A stretch of 64,000 bases of DNA from positions 124,001 through 188,000 of the forward strand of contig JANQRU010000004.1 in the NCBI GenBank assembly GCA_028284415.1, given 5' to 3'. Shown here piece after piece: positions 1 to 7,782 of this stretch (position 1 is its first letter; each line of letters begins with the position of its first letter). The DNA is from Pyrinomonadaceae bacterium (GTDB lineage Bacteria > Acidobacteriota > Blastocatellia > Pyrinomonadales > Pyrinomonadaceae). The notes under the pieces were generated by a model. That model was not told where the DNA came from, did no database searches, and saw only the letters and a list, made by a program, of their open reading frames with translations. A program made the position numbers and the translations under genes.

Positions 1-2
1 TT

Positions 3-1595
3 ACTGGAATGACCGCAGGAGTCGGTTTATCAGGTGATTTGCGAGAACCGGGAAAATCTATCCCTTTGGGAACAATTGGCGGAACGATAGCAGGGATGAT
101 TATGTATGTTTTTATCGCATACAAACTCGCCGTTTCTGCTTCGCCTGAGCAACTCGTTGAAGATCAATTGATAATGAGTTATATCGCCCTTTGGGGACCA
201 ATAATTCCGATTGGTTTGGCGTGTGCAACAATTTCATCCGCTCTCGGCTCCATTATGGTTGCACCAAGAACTTTACAAGCACTTGGAAAAGACCAGATAC
301 TTCCGATCGGCACACTCAATAAATGGTTTTCCTATGGTCGTGAAGGTTCAAACGAACCAATAAATGCTTCGATAATTACCTGTGTTCTGTCATTCGCAAT
401 TATCTCGCTGGGCGATATAAACTTCGTTGCACAGATAATCTCTATGTTCTTTATGATCACATACGGTTCTTTGTGCTTGATTTCATTTCTAGAACATTTT
501 GCAGGGAATCCTTCATATCGTCCGACTTTCCGTTCGCGTTGGTATATATCGCTCCTCGGTGCGGCTATGTGTATCTTTTTGATGTTCCAAATGAACACCC
601 CGTACGCGATTGTTTCCATCGTGATAATTTTCTTACTTTACTGGACAATTAGCCGATTTCAGGAAGGTGGAAGCGGACTGGCAAATTTATTCAGCGGTGT
701 AATTTTTCAACTGAGTCGTTGGTTACAAGTCTTCCTGCAAAAGCGTGAAAGCCAAAAAGGAACTTCGCAATGGCGACCTTCGATCGTAATTATTACCGAT
801 AAATCTTTTGAAAATCATGATGCTTTTAATTTACTTTGCTGGGTCTCTGAAAAATATGGCTTCGGAACATTTATTCATTTAATTATCGGGTATCTCTCAA
901 CTAAAACAGCCGAGCAAGCCAATCAAGCAATGAAACGACTTGTAACGATGGTCGAAGCCACAGATAGTAATGTCTATCTTGATACGCTCGTTAGTCCTTC
1001 ATTTAAGACCGCAATTGCTCAAGCCGTTCAGTTACCGGGAATTTCAGGTAAAGCCAACAATATGGTTATGTTTTCGTGTTCGAGGGAAAAACGCGAGAAT
1101 CTTTCAGAATTTGTCGAAACAATCCCACTCGTAAAATGCCAGAAATTTGATGTTGGAATACTTGCAACGACTGACCGTTCATTCGGTTTGCACAGAGAAA
1201 TTCATATTTGGATGAACCCAACTGATTTTAACAATGAAAATTTGATGATTCTTTTCGGGTACATAATCAAAGGACACAAAGAATGGCGTAATGCCAAATT
1301 CAAGATCAATGCGATCTATCCCGAAGCTAAAATCGAAGAAAAACGCAAGGAATTACTCGAAAGAATAAAATCGGGAAGAATACCGATTTCAGTTAAAAAC
1401 ATAAATATAATTGCTAAAAAAGAAGGCTCAAGCACAAAAGAAATTATTAATGAGTATTCAAAAACCAGCGATCTAACCATTATCGGATTTTCTTCGAGAG
1501 CAGCAACAAAAGACCCGAGTTTAATCCTCGATGGATATGATCAACTCGGTAATATTTTATTTATAAATGCTTCTTCAGAAATTATTATTCAGTAG
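3..1595 (+). CDS. SLC12-type cation-chloride cotransporter (APC superfamily), C-terminal part; 5' end outside window
   Basis: The reading frame is open to the left edge, so the gene starts outside the window. What remains (about 530 residues) begins in the motif TGMTAGVGLSGDLREPGKS, which matches the signature of the Na-K-Cl cotransporter (SLC12) family of the APC superfamily. About six hydrophobic segments follow in the first 215 residues (for example residues 28-46, 58-80 and 181-214, counted from the first Met). A soluble C-terminal region of about 290 residues comes after, which is the usual SLC12 arrangement. Likely role: electroneutral chloride-coupled cation transport, or amino-acid transport if it has drifted within APC. 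Family call is firm; substrate is not visible. Confidence 0.8.
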   Translation, partial: TGMTAGVGLSGDLREPGKSIPLGTIGGTIAGMIMYVFIAYKLAVSASPEQLVEDQLIMSYIALWGPIIPIGLACATISSALGSIMVAPRTLQALGKDQILPIGTLNKWFSYGREGSNEPINASIITCVLSFAIISLGDINFVAQIISMFFMITYGSLCLISFLEHFAGNPSYRPTFRSRWYISLLGAAMCIFLMFQMNTPYAIVSIVIIFLLYWTISRFQEGGSGLANLFSGVIFQLSRWLQVFLQKRESQKGTSQWRPSIVIITDKSFENHDAFNLLCWVSEKYGFGTFIHLIIGYLSTKTAEQANQAMKRLVTMVEATDSNVYLDTLVSPSFKTAIAQAVQLPGISGKANNMVMFSCSREKRENLSEFVETIPLVKCQKFDVGILATTDRSFGLHREIHIWMNPTDFNNENLMILFGYIIKGHKEWRNAKFKINAIYPEAKIEEKRKELLERIKSGRIPISVKNINIIAKKEGSSTKEIINEYSKTSDLTIIGFSSRAATKDPSLILDGYDQLGNILFINASSEIIIQ

Positions 1596-1779
1596 GAATA
1601 AAATTTAAGCTTTTGGATATTGTATAAAAAATTGCTCAAATTAAATTGCAATTCAGATTAAGCAAAACAAAAACTAACAACATCAAAAATCGTAATTTCT
1701 CATTTATTTGAGAAGATTGATTTTTGTTATGATTATTAATTACAAACAAAACGATTTTAAAATCAGAGGGATTATCATT

Positions 1780-2328
1780 ATGAAATACACAATTTTTCTA
1801 CTACTATTTGCATTCCTTTTTGTCGGTGGTTTGGAAACCGTAAATGCACAAGACAAAAAACAAATTAGATTTCCGGGCATTCAAAAAAGCCCAACAGACA
1901 TTTCCTACATGCGTGAAGGAAGACGCGGACCTGTTACTGCAAAGGTTGTTTACAGCCGCCCGTATAAAAAAGACCGCGAAATTTTTGGCGGTTTAGTGCC
2001 GTTTGGAAAAGTCTGGAGAACAGGTGCGGACGAAGCAACTGAAATCACTTTCTACAAAGACGTTATGTTCGGCGGCAAAGAAGTAAAAGCAGGAAGTTAT
2101 GCACTCTTTACCGTTCCAAACAAAGATATGTGGGAAGTTCGCCTAAATAGCGATCTGCATCAATGGGGTTCATATGGATATGATGAATCAAAAGATGTGG
2201 CTAAAACAATGGCAAAAGTCCAATCAATGGAAAATTCACTTGAAAATTTCACAATTGTATTTGCTGACGGAAATATGGTCTTGGCTTGGGACAAAACAAT
2301 GGTCGCAGTTCCAATCAAAGCTAAATAA
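1780..2328 (+). CDS. DUF2911 family secreted protein
   Basis: The protein has 182 residues with a clear signal peptide (MKYTIFLLLFAFLFVGGL, cleavage near NAQ-DKK). The body contains the DUF2911 features: a GRRGP..AKVVYSRPYKK stretch, FGGLVPFGKVWRTGADEATEITF, GSYALFTVPN and WGSYGYDESKDV. Function of the family is unknown; members are exported. An in-frame upstream ATG at 1708 would add 24 residues ahead of the signal peptide; the ATG at 1780 is chosen because a purine-rich site (AGAGGG, about 1765-1770) sits before it and the signal peptide starts there. It converges on serS, with a terminator between them. Confidence 0.8.
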   Translation: MKYTIFLLLFAFLFVGGLETVNAQDKKQIRFPGIQKSPTDISYMREGRRGPVTAKVVYSRPYKKDREIFGGLVPFGKVWRTGADEATEITFYKDVMFGGKEVKAGSYALFTVPNKDMWEVRLNSDLHQWGSYGYDESKDVAKTMAKVQSMENSLENFTIVFADGNMVLAWDKTMVAVPIKAK

Positions 2329-2356
2329 TAAAAAACTTGTATAACAAAATTGAGTT

Positions 2357-2412
2357 GAGCAAGGTAGAGTTTTGAAGACTAACTATTCAAAATCCTACCT
2401 TGCTCTTTCGCA
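2357..2412. terminator. Bidirectional terminator between DUF2911 gene and serS
   Basis: Perfect 11-base inverted repeat GAGCAAGGTAG (2357-2367) / CTACCTTGCTC (2395-2405), extended inside by GTTTTGAA / TTCAAAAT and followed by a T-rich tail. It lies between two convergent genes. Confidence 0.8.
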
Positions 2413-2454
2413 TTTTTGAATTTGTTAAGCTGCTACTAGCTACATCAATAAAGA

Positions 2455-3741
2455 TTAAGCCTCAATTTTCTCCAAACCATCCATATATGGTCTCAGAGCC
2501 TCTGGAATTACAACGCTTCCATCTTCCTGCTGATAATTCTCCAAAATTGCGATCCAGGTTCTGCCGACGGCTAATCCCGAACCATTTAATGTGTGCACAA
2601 ATTCAGGTTTTGCATCGCCGCTTCGTTTGAAACGCAAGTTCATACGGCGGGCTTGGAAATCACCAAAGTTTGAACAACTTGAAATCTCGCGGTAAGTGTT
2701 TTGCGAAGGAATCCAAGCTTCCAAGTCATAAGTTTTATGAGAACCAAAACTAAGATCACCTGTCGAAAGAATTACTTTGCGATATGGTATTTCAAGCAGT
2801 TGCAAAATCTTCTCAGCGTCAGCCGTTAGTTTTTCATGTTCTTCTTCAGAATTTTCGGGCAGACAGTATTTTACAAGCTCAACCTTTTCAAACTGATGCT
2901 GACGAATTAAGCCTCTCGTATCGCGTCCATAACTTCCTGCTTCAGAACGAAAACAGGGCGTATAAGCCGTGAAATTCATTGGCAAATCACTTGCTTCAAG
3001 CATTTCGCCTGCGTAGTAATTTGTTACGGGAACTTCCGCAGTCGGAATTAAATAAAAGTTTCTATCATCCTGCAATTTGAATAGGTCTTCTTCAAATTTT
3101 GGTAAGTTTGAAGTTCCAAACAGAGATTTGTCATTGACGATGAATGGAGGCAGAGTCTCTTGATAACCGTGCTGAGTCGTTTGAACTTCAAGCATAAAAT
3201 TAATCAATGCACGCTCCATTCTTGCTCCGACGCCATTTAAAATGGCGAATCTTGCTCCGGCAATTTTTGCCGCTCGCTCCAAGTCCAGAATTCCAAGTGC
3301 TTCGCCAAGATCAACATGATCTTTGATTTCAAAATCAAATTCACGCGGCTTGCCCCATTTTGAGATTTCCTCGTTGTCAGACTCATCCGTTCCAATCGGA
3401 ACATCATCCGCAGGGATATTTGGCAAACCTACGAGGAGTTCATGCATTTGAGCCTCGACCTCTGAGCGTCTTTGTTCGAGTTCTTTTTGCTTATCTTTTA
3501 ACTTTGAAACCTCTGCTTTCTTTTCTTCTGCTTCATCGCGTTTCCCGGTTTGCATCAACTGACCGATTTCTCTACTTGAAGCGTTCCTTTGTTGATTTAC
3601 GCGATCTGATTCACTAATAACTTCGCGGCGGGTTTTATCCAATTCGACAAAAGTTTCCAATGCGTCCGTTTCATAATGGCGTTTCTCAAATGCCTCACGC
3701 ACTTTTTCTAAATTTTCTCTGACAAAAACTAAATCAAGCAT
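2455..3741 (-). CDS. serS: Serine--tRNA ligase
   Basis: Charges tRNA(Ser) with serine in the cytoplasm. The 428-residue protein has the family's usual length. The N-terminal tRNA-binding antiparallel coiled coil spans about residues 28-102 (rich in K/E/R/Q). The class II catalytic core has TAEVPVTN (234-241), motif 2 around [21 protein letters not shown] (264-284) and motif 3 [16 protein letters not shown] (about 387-402). The start ATG is the first residue of the conserved N-terminus [10 protein letters not shown]. It is transcribed leftward, apparently alone, with terminators on both sides. Confidence 0.97.
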   Translation of the reverse strand: MLDLVFVRENLEKVREAFEKRHYETDALETFVELDKTRREVISESDRVNQQRNASSREIGQLMQTGKRDEAEEKKAEVSKLKDKQKELEQRRSEVEAQMHELLVGLPNIPADDVPIGTDESDNEEISKWGKPREFDFEIKDHVDLGEALGILDLERAAKIAGARFAILNGVGARMERALINFMLEVQTTQHGYQETLPPFIVNDKSLFGTSNLPKFEEDLFKLQDDRNFYLIPTAEVPVTNYYAGEMLEASDLPMNFTAYTPCFRSEAGSYGRDTRGLIRQHQFEKVELVKYCLPENSEEEHEKLTADAEKILQLLEIPYRKVILSTGDLSFGSHKTYDLEAWIPSQNTYREISSCSNFGDFQARRMNLRFKRSGDAKPEFVHTLNGSGLAVGRTWIAILENYQQEDGSVVIPEALRPYMDGLEKIEA

Positions 3742-3792
3742 TATAAATAAAATTCCTCTTTTGTTCTTATAAGCAAACTTTTAAAAACAACT

Positions 3793-3813
3793 AAAAAAAG
3801 CGGTCAAAGACCG
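3793..3813 (-). terminator. Terminator downstream of the GT2 glycosyltransferase gene
   Basis: On the minus strand a short hairpin (CGGTC-TTT-GACCG, 3801-3813) is followed directly by a run of seven T (3793-3799). It separates the GT2 gene from serS on the same strand. Confidence 0.6.
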
Positions 3814-3876
3814 TCTAATTAACTTAAATGTTTTTCCAGCGAAGAGCAAGCAGTTATGCGAAGCAAAAATGAGAAA

Positions 3877-5094
3877 TTAACTGCTGAGATCAGCAACGTT
3901 TATCTCATCAAATTCTGTAAATTCGGATGGTTCTCTACTTAATATCTCTTCAGGAATATTTTCAACCATCAAGTTAAATTTTTCTGCATCCAAAGACATT
4001 ATAAAATCGGCAAATTCATCTGACATTTCGTTTCGTGGAAAATATTTTCGATACATTTTCACAATTGCTTGAAGCATCGGCAGATATGGTTGCAGATCAG
4101 TAGTTGTGGAAGCAAGATCACTATCAATCCAGGCGATTGGGATTTTGACAACAGAATTCTTCTCAACCAATTCGGCTTTTAAAAGAAGTTCTATATCAAA
4201 AGCAAATTTCTTTTCGATCATATCTCCAATTATTCGCGATATTATTTCCTTCCGAAACGCCTTAAAACCGCACTGAGTATCTATAATATCCCCCAGATTT
4301 GGTATCAATCTCTTCCATAAATAGATAAACAATTTCCCACGGTCGTTTCTAGTTCCAACTTTTATAACGACCGATTCAGGCTCTCGACGTGAGGCGATTG
4401 AAACAGATTTTTGCTCGGACAAAAGCGGTTCGATCAATAAACCCGTTTGACCCAAATGAGTCGAAAGATCCGCATCGGTGTAAATAATTATGTGATTATC
4501 AGCTTTACTTCGTTGAGAAGCTTCCCACGTTCCATAAGTTATCGCACCGCCTTTTTGACTATCGCTAGTATTAGTTAAATTTTCAGTAGTTGGTAAATTA
4601 TTTTTGATTGCCTCTTCAAGAAAAAACACCTTTATCTTGTCATTTAAATTATTTTCATTGACAATTTGTTGAGCAATTTTGCCGCTGTCTTCAGGACAAC
4701 CATCATCTACAACAATTAACTCCCAATTAAAATTAGGAAATTCGTCAAATAACCATTCAAGTTGCAAAACCTTCCTACGCAAAAAATCTTCTCCGTGCGG
4801 ATGTTCGGACTTTGGTTTGATGCGGTTGTGTTCTTTGTAAACGGCGAAAACTACCGAGATAAACACATCCTCTTTTATCTTAGTAATAGCCAGTTTGGAT
4901 TTAGCAAGCTTTAATACGAGCAGTGTAAAAATCAGCGACATATCATCCCTACCGATCAAATCTTTTTCGATCGAGATAATTTCGCTGAGCTCGTACTTTG
5001 CCAGAACTTTTCCGACGGCTTCTTTTAATAAATCAAGATGTTTTGTGTTTGTCAGATCAACAAACTTCGGACTCACTGCAATAATTTCTTTCAT
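3877..5094 (-). CDS. Glycosyltransferase family 2, soluble, DPM1/DPG-synthase-like
   Basis: The protein has 405 residues. The GT-A core starts near residue 75 and shows VVDDG (128-132, nucleotide binding), DAD (207-209, metal binding) and TQCGFKAFR (about 274-282), the last being typical of dolichyl-/polyprenyl-phosphate sugar synthases. It lacks the C-terminal membrane helices seen in many relatives. About 75 residues precede the core and match nothing I recognise; a further acidic tail of about 60 residues follows it. Likely role: transfer of a hexose from a nucleotide sugar to a lipid phosphate or glycan. It is divergent from galU (100-base gap), which makes UDP-glucose, a plausible donor. 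Acceptor and sugar are unknown. Confidence 0.75.
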   Translation of the reverse strand: MKEIIAVSPKFVDLTNTKHLDLLKEAVGKVLAKYELSEIISIEKDLIGRDDMSLIFTLLVLKLAKSKLAITKIKEDVFISVVFAVYKEHNRIKPKSEHPHGEDFLRRKVLQLEWLFDEFPNFNWELIVVDDGCPEDSGKIAQQIVNENNLNDKIKVFFLEEAIKNNLPTTENLTNTSDSQKGGAITYGTWEASQRSKADNHIIIYTDADLSTHLGQTGLLIEPLLSEQKSVSIASRREPESVVIKVGTRNDRGKLFIYLWKRLIPNLGDIIDTQCGFKAFRKEIISRIIGDMIEKKFAFDIELLLKAELVEKNSVVKIPIAWIDSDLASTTTDLQPYLPMLQAIVKMYRKYFPRNEMSDEFADFIMSLDAEKFNLMVENIPEEILSREPSEFTEFDEINVADLSS

Positions 5095-5194
5095 AATCTA
5101 AAAGTATTTTTCTACCAAAAAACTTAGCTGTTTGTTAGTATTAATGTTTTCGCCTAGAATTCGTTAAACTAAGAACTTATCAGATAAAGCTATT

Positions 5195-6070
5195 ATGACA
5201 AAAAAAATTCGCAAAGCCGTATTTCCCGCTGCAGGTCTGGGAACAAGATTTTTACCTGCCACAAAATCATCTCCAAAAGAGATGCTTCCACTAGTTGATA
5301 AACCTTTGATTCAGTATTCAATTGAAGAAGCTGTCAATTCAGGAATCAGTTCAATTCTGGTTATAACCGGTCGGGAAAAATCTGTAATCGCCAATCATTT
5401 TGATGTCTCTTTTGAACTTGAACAAATCTTAAAAGAAAAAAATAAAGATGAGATGTTTGAGATGGTTCGCGGAATTGCCAATATTGCCCGTATTAGCTAC
5501 ACACGCCAGCATCTTGCACTCGGGCTTGGACACGCAATTTATCAGGCGATAGACTTTGCCGAAAATGAACCTTTTGCAGTTTTGCTTGCCGATGACATCA
5601 TCGATGCAGAAAAACCTGCTTTGAAACAAATGATCGAGGTTTATGAAAAATACGAAGCTCCAATTATCGCCACAATGCAAGTCGAAGGTGAAGCAATCTC
5701 ACGCTTCGGCGTAATTGATGCAGAAGAAGTAGAAGAAAATGTCTTTAAGATCAACGATATGGTTGAAAAACCCGCCTTTGAAGACGCCCCTTCGGATTTA
5801 GCAATTATCGGCAGATATATTCTAACGCCGGATGTGTTTGATGCGATTAAGAGAACTAAACGCGGAGCGGGTGGCGAAATTCAAATTACTGATGCGATGC
5901 GTCTTATGCTGGATGAAGGAAAGCCTTTTTATGCCGTAAAACTCGAAGGAGTCCGCCATGATGCGGGTGATAAGCTCGGCTTTTTGATAGCAACGGTTGA
6001 ATATGCATTAAAGCGCGATGATTTGGGTGGAGCATTTCGTGAATATTTGAAATCGCTTGATTTAAGCTAA
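5195..6070 (+). CDS. galU: UTP--glucose-1-phosphate uridylyltransferase
   Basis: Makes UDP-glucose from UTP and glucose-1-phosphate for glycan synthesis. The 291-residue protein matches family length. The nucleotidyltransferase signature GLGTRFLPATKSSPKEMLP lies at residues 14-32, followed by KPLIQYSIEEA and the Q-R-LALGLGHA stretch near 105-115. The substrate-binding acidic residues lie in LADDIIDAE. No Shine-Dalgarno site is visible before the ATG at 5195. The stop overlaps that of the convergent mocR-type gene by 4 bases (6067-6070). Confidence 0.95.
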   Translation: MTKKIRKAVFPAAGLGTRFLPATKSSPKEMLPLVDKPLIQYSIEEAVNSGISSILVITGREKSVIANHFDVSFELEQILKEKNKDEMFEMVRGIANIARISYTRQHLALGLGHAIYQAIDFAENEPFAVLLADDIIDAEKPALKQMIEVYEKYEAPIIATMQVEGEAISRFGVIDAEEVEENVFKINDMVEKPAFEDAPSDLAIIGRYILTPDVFDAIKRTKRGAGGEIQITDAMRLMLDEGKPFYAVKLEGVRHDAGDKLGFLIATVEYALKRDDLGGAFREYLKSLDLS

Positions 6071-7560
6071 TTATTCTCTGGATAATTTTGCAATATTGTT
6101 TTCAGTCTAACGATATTTCTTTCTATTTCGGTTTGGCTGATTCCTGTATAGCCAAGCAGTAGGCTATCACGAATTTTTTCGGAGATACAATAATGAGAAA
6201 TTGGCGCGACATAAATGCCGTTTTCTAAAACAAATTCGGCAACCTTTCTGTCATTCCAACCTTTTTTTAGCCAAGCGACAATGTGCATTCCAGCATTGTC
6301 TTTTTTCACCTCTAAAAATTCATTTAGCTCAGTGTTAATAGCATCAATTAAACATTTTTGTCGCTTTGCGTAAATCCCACGCATACGGCGTATGTGGCTG
6401 CTGAAATGTCCTTGATTGATGAATTCGGCGAGAGCGATTTGCTCAAATTGCGAAGAATGTGCAGTGGTTAAAGCTAAAGCTGACTCAAATTTCTCAATCA
6501 AATCTTGTGGAACAATTAAATATCCGAGTCGAATTGACGGAAACAGAATTTTGCTGAATGTACCAATGTATATGACACGATTGTTATTATCCAGTCCCTG
6601 TAGAGCCGCAAGCGGTCTGCCGTCATAGCGAAATTCACTGTCGTAATCGTCTTCAATAACCCAAGCTGAGTTTCTGTCTGCCCATTCGAGGATTTCCAAG
6701 CGACGTGAAAGGCTCATCACAACGCCCGTTGGAAATTGATGCGAAGGAGTTACATAAACGGCACGGGCATTTTTTGAGCGTTTATCAAATTCATTTATAT
6801 CAATTCCTTCGGAATCAATCGGAATTGGAACCGGATTTATTCCCGTTCCTAAAAATGCCCCTCTTGCACCCAGATAGCCAGGGTCTTCAATTAATGCTTC
6901 ATCTCCCTCATCAAGTAAGATTCGCATTGCCAAATCCATGCCTTGCTGTGAGCCGCTGACAATCAAAACCTGTTCGGCAGCGCAACGAACTCCTCGCAAG
7001 CTACCCAAATAAGCTGCAATTGCCCGCCGAAGTGGCATATAACCCTTTGTATTTCCGTAATCAAGATTTACTCGCGGCATTTTCCGCATGCATTTGGAAA
7101 AATTCCTGATCCAGAGCTCTAAAGGAAATTCATCAATTGCTGAAAAGCCTGTTTTAAAAGCCCTTGCTTTCACACTATCAGATCCAAATGCATCTGGTGA
7201 CTGCAAAACTAATTCACTCCGCTTGGAAGTGATTCTCAATGATTCGCTTTTTGATTTAGCTCGGTGAAAAAACTTTCTTGCTTCCAGTAAATCATCAGGC
7301 AATTGATTTGCGACAAAAGTTCCTGAACCTGATCTCGTTATCAAATAACCTTCTGCAATGAGTTGGTCAAAGGCATTCATAACAGTATTTCGAGAGATTT
7401 TTAGGTCTTTTGAAATAAATCTTGTCGAAGGCAATTTTGTTCCTGCTTTTAATTGCCCATCCAAAATTGCCGTACGGATTGCCTCGTAAACTTGTTTGTA
7501 AATTGGTGTTTTTCTATTTCTTTTAGTTGATTGATTCAGAAAAATTTTTAGTTCTAACAT
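6067..7560 (-). CDS. MocR/PdxR-type transcriptional regulator (GntR HTH fused to aminotransferase domain)
   Basis: The 497-residue protein has an N-terminal winged helix of the GntR type (residues 18-84, with LPSTRFISKDLKISRNTV as recognition region) and a class I aminotransferase-fold domain from about 130. The PLP-binding lysine is K337 in YIGTFSKILFPS, and the cofactor-ring aspartate motif EDDYDSEFRYDGRPL is intact. MocR proteins are PLP-sensing regulators, usually of B6, amino-acid or cofactor genes. A 38-nt motif directly upstream (7568-7605) recurs in front of the PPOX-family gene at 12369, so autoregulation and control of that gene are inferred. Confidence 0.9.
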   Translation of the reverse strand: MLELKIFLNQSTKRNRKTPIYKQVYEAIRTAILDGQLKAGTKLPSTRFISKDLKISRNTVMNAFDQLIAEGYLITRSGSGTFVANQLPDDLLEARKFFHRAKSKSESLRITSKRSELVLQSPDAFGSDSVKARAFKTGFSAIDEFPLELWIRNFSKCMRKMPRVNLDYGNTKGYMPLRRAIAAYLGSLRGVRCAAEQVLIVSGSQQGMDLAMRILLDEGDEALIEDPGYLGARGAFLGTGINPVPIPIDSEGIDINEFDKRSKNARAVYVTPSHQFPTGVVMSLSRRLEILEWADRNSAWVIEDDYDSEFRYDGRPLAALQGLDNNNRVIYIGTFSKILFPSIRLGYLIVPQDLIEKFESALALTTAHSSQFEQIALAEFINQGHFSSHIRRMRGIYAKRQKCLIDAINTELNEFLEVKKDNAGMHIVAWLKKGWNDRKVAEFVLENGIYVAPISHYCISEKIRDSLLLGYTGISQTEIERNIVRLKTILQNYPENN

Positions 7561-7567
7561 ACTCTAT

Positions 7568-7605
7568 AAAGTGGCACTATGCATTTTACAATAATGGCTC
7601 TTTTT
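7568..7605 (+). promoter_or_regulatory. Candidate MocR operator, copy 1 (autoregulatory)
   Basis: The motif reads AAAGTGGCAC at 7568-7577 and TGGCTCTTTTT at 7595-7605, with 17 bases between these blocks, 7 bases before the ATG of the divergent-facing mocR-type gene. The same layout and length occur at 12249-12286 in the opposite orientation (27 of 38 bases identical, half-sites nearly perfect). Both copies have the same orientation relative to the gene they would control. A minus-strand TATAGT (7606-7611) abuts the motif and could be the -10 element. Confidence 0.65.
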
Positions 7606-7638
7606 ACTATACCGATTTTATTTATATTTAGCTATGTT

Positions 7639-7749
7639 CTGTTGATATTTAGGTTAAATGAGGTTCGGAGTTTTGCGATTTTTAGTCAGATCATTGCTCC
7701 AACTTTACCCTTAATTTAGGTAAAAATTACGCATCCTGAATATCAACAG
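7639..7749. repeat. Long imperfect inverted repeat upstream of the DUF5916 gene
   Basis: CTGTTGATATTTAGG (7639-7653) pairs with CCTGAATATCAACAG (7735-7749), 14 of 15 positions. A smaller inverted repeat TTTACC / GGTAAA (7704-7709 and 7719-7724) lies inside. Role unknown; it occupies most of the intergenic region between mocR and the DUF5916 gene. Confidence 0.5.
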
Positions 7750-7782
7750 AGCTAGATTCTACAAGCAAAACAGGATTAAAAA

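Noticed and set aside
7639..7749. tRNA or structured RNA gene before the DUF5916 gene
   Set aside because: The stem is separated by 81 bases with no cloverleaf features or T-loop consensus.
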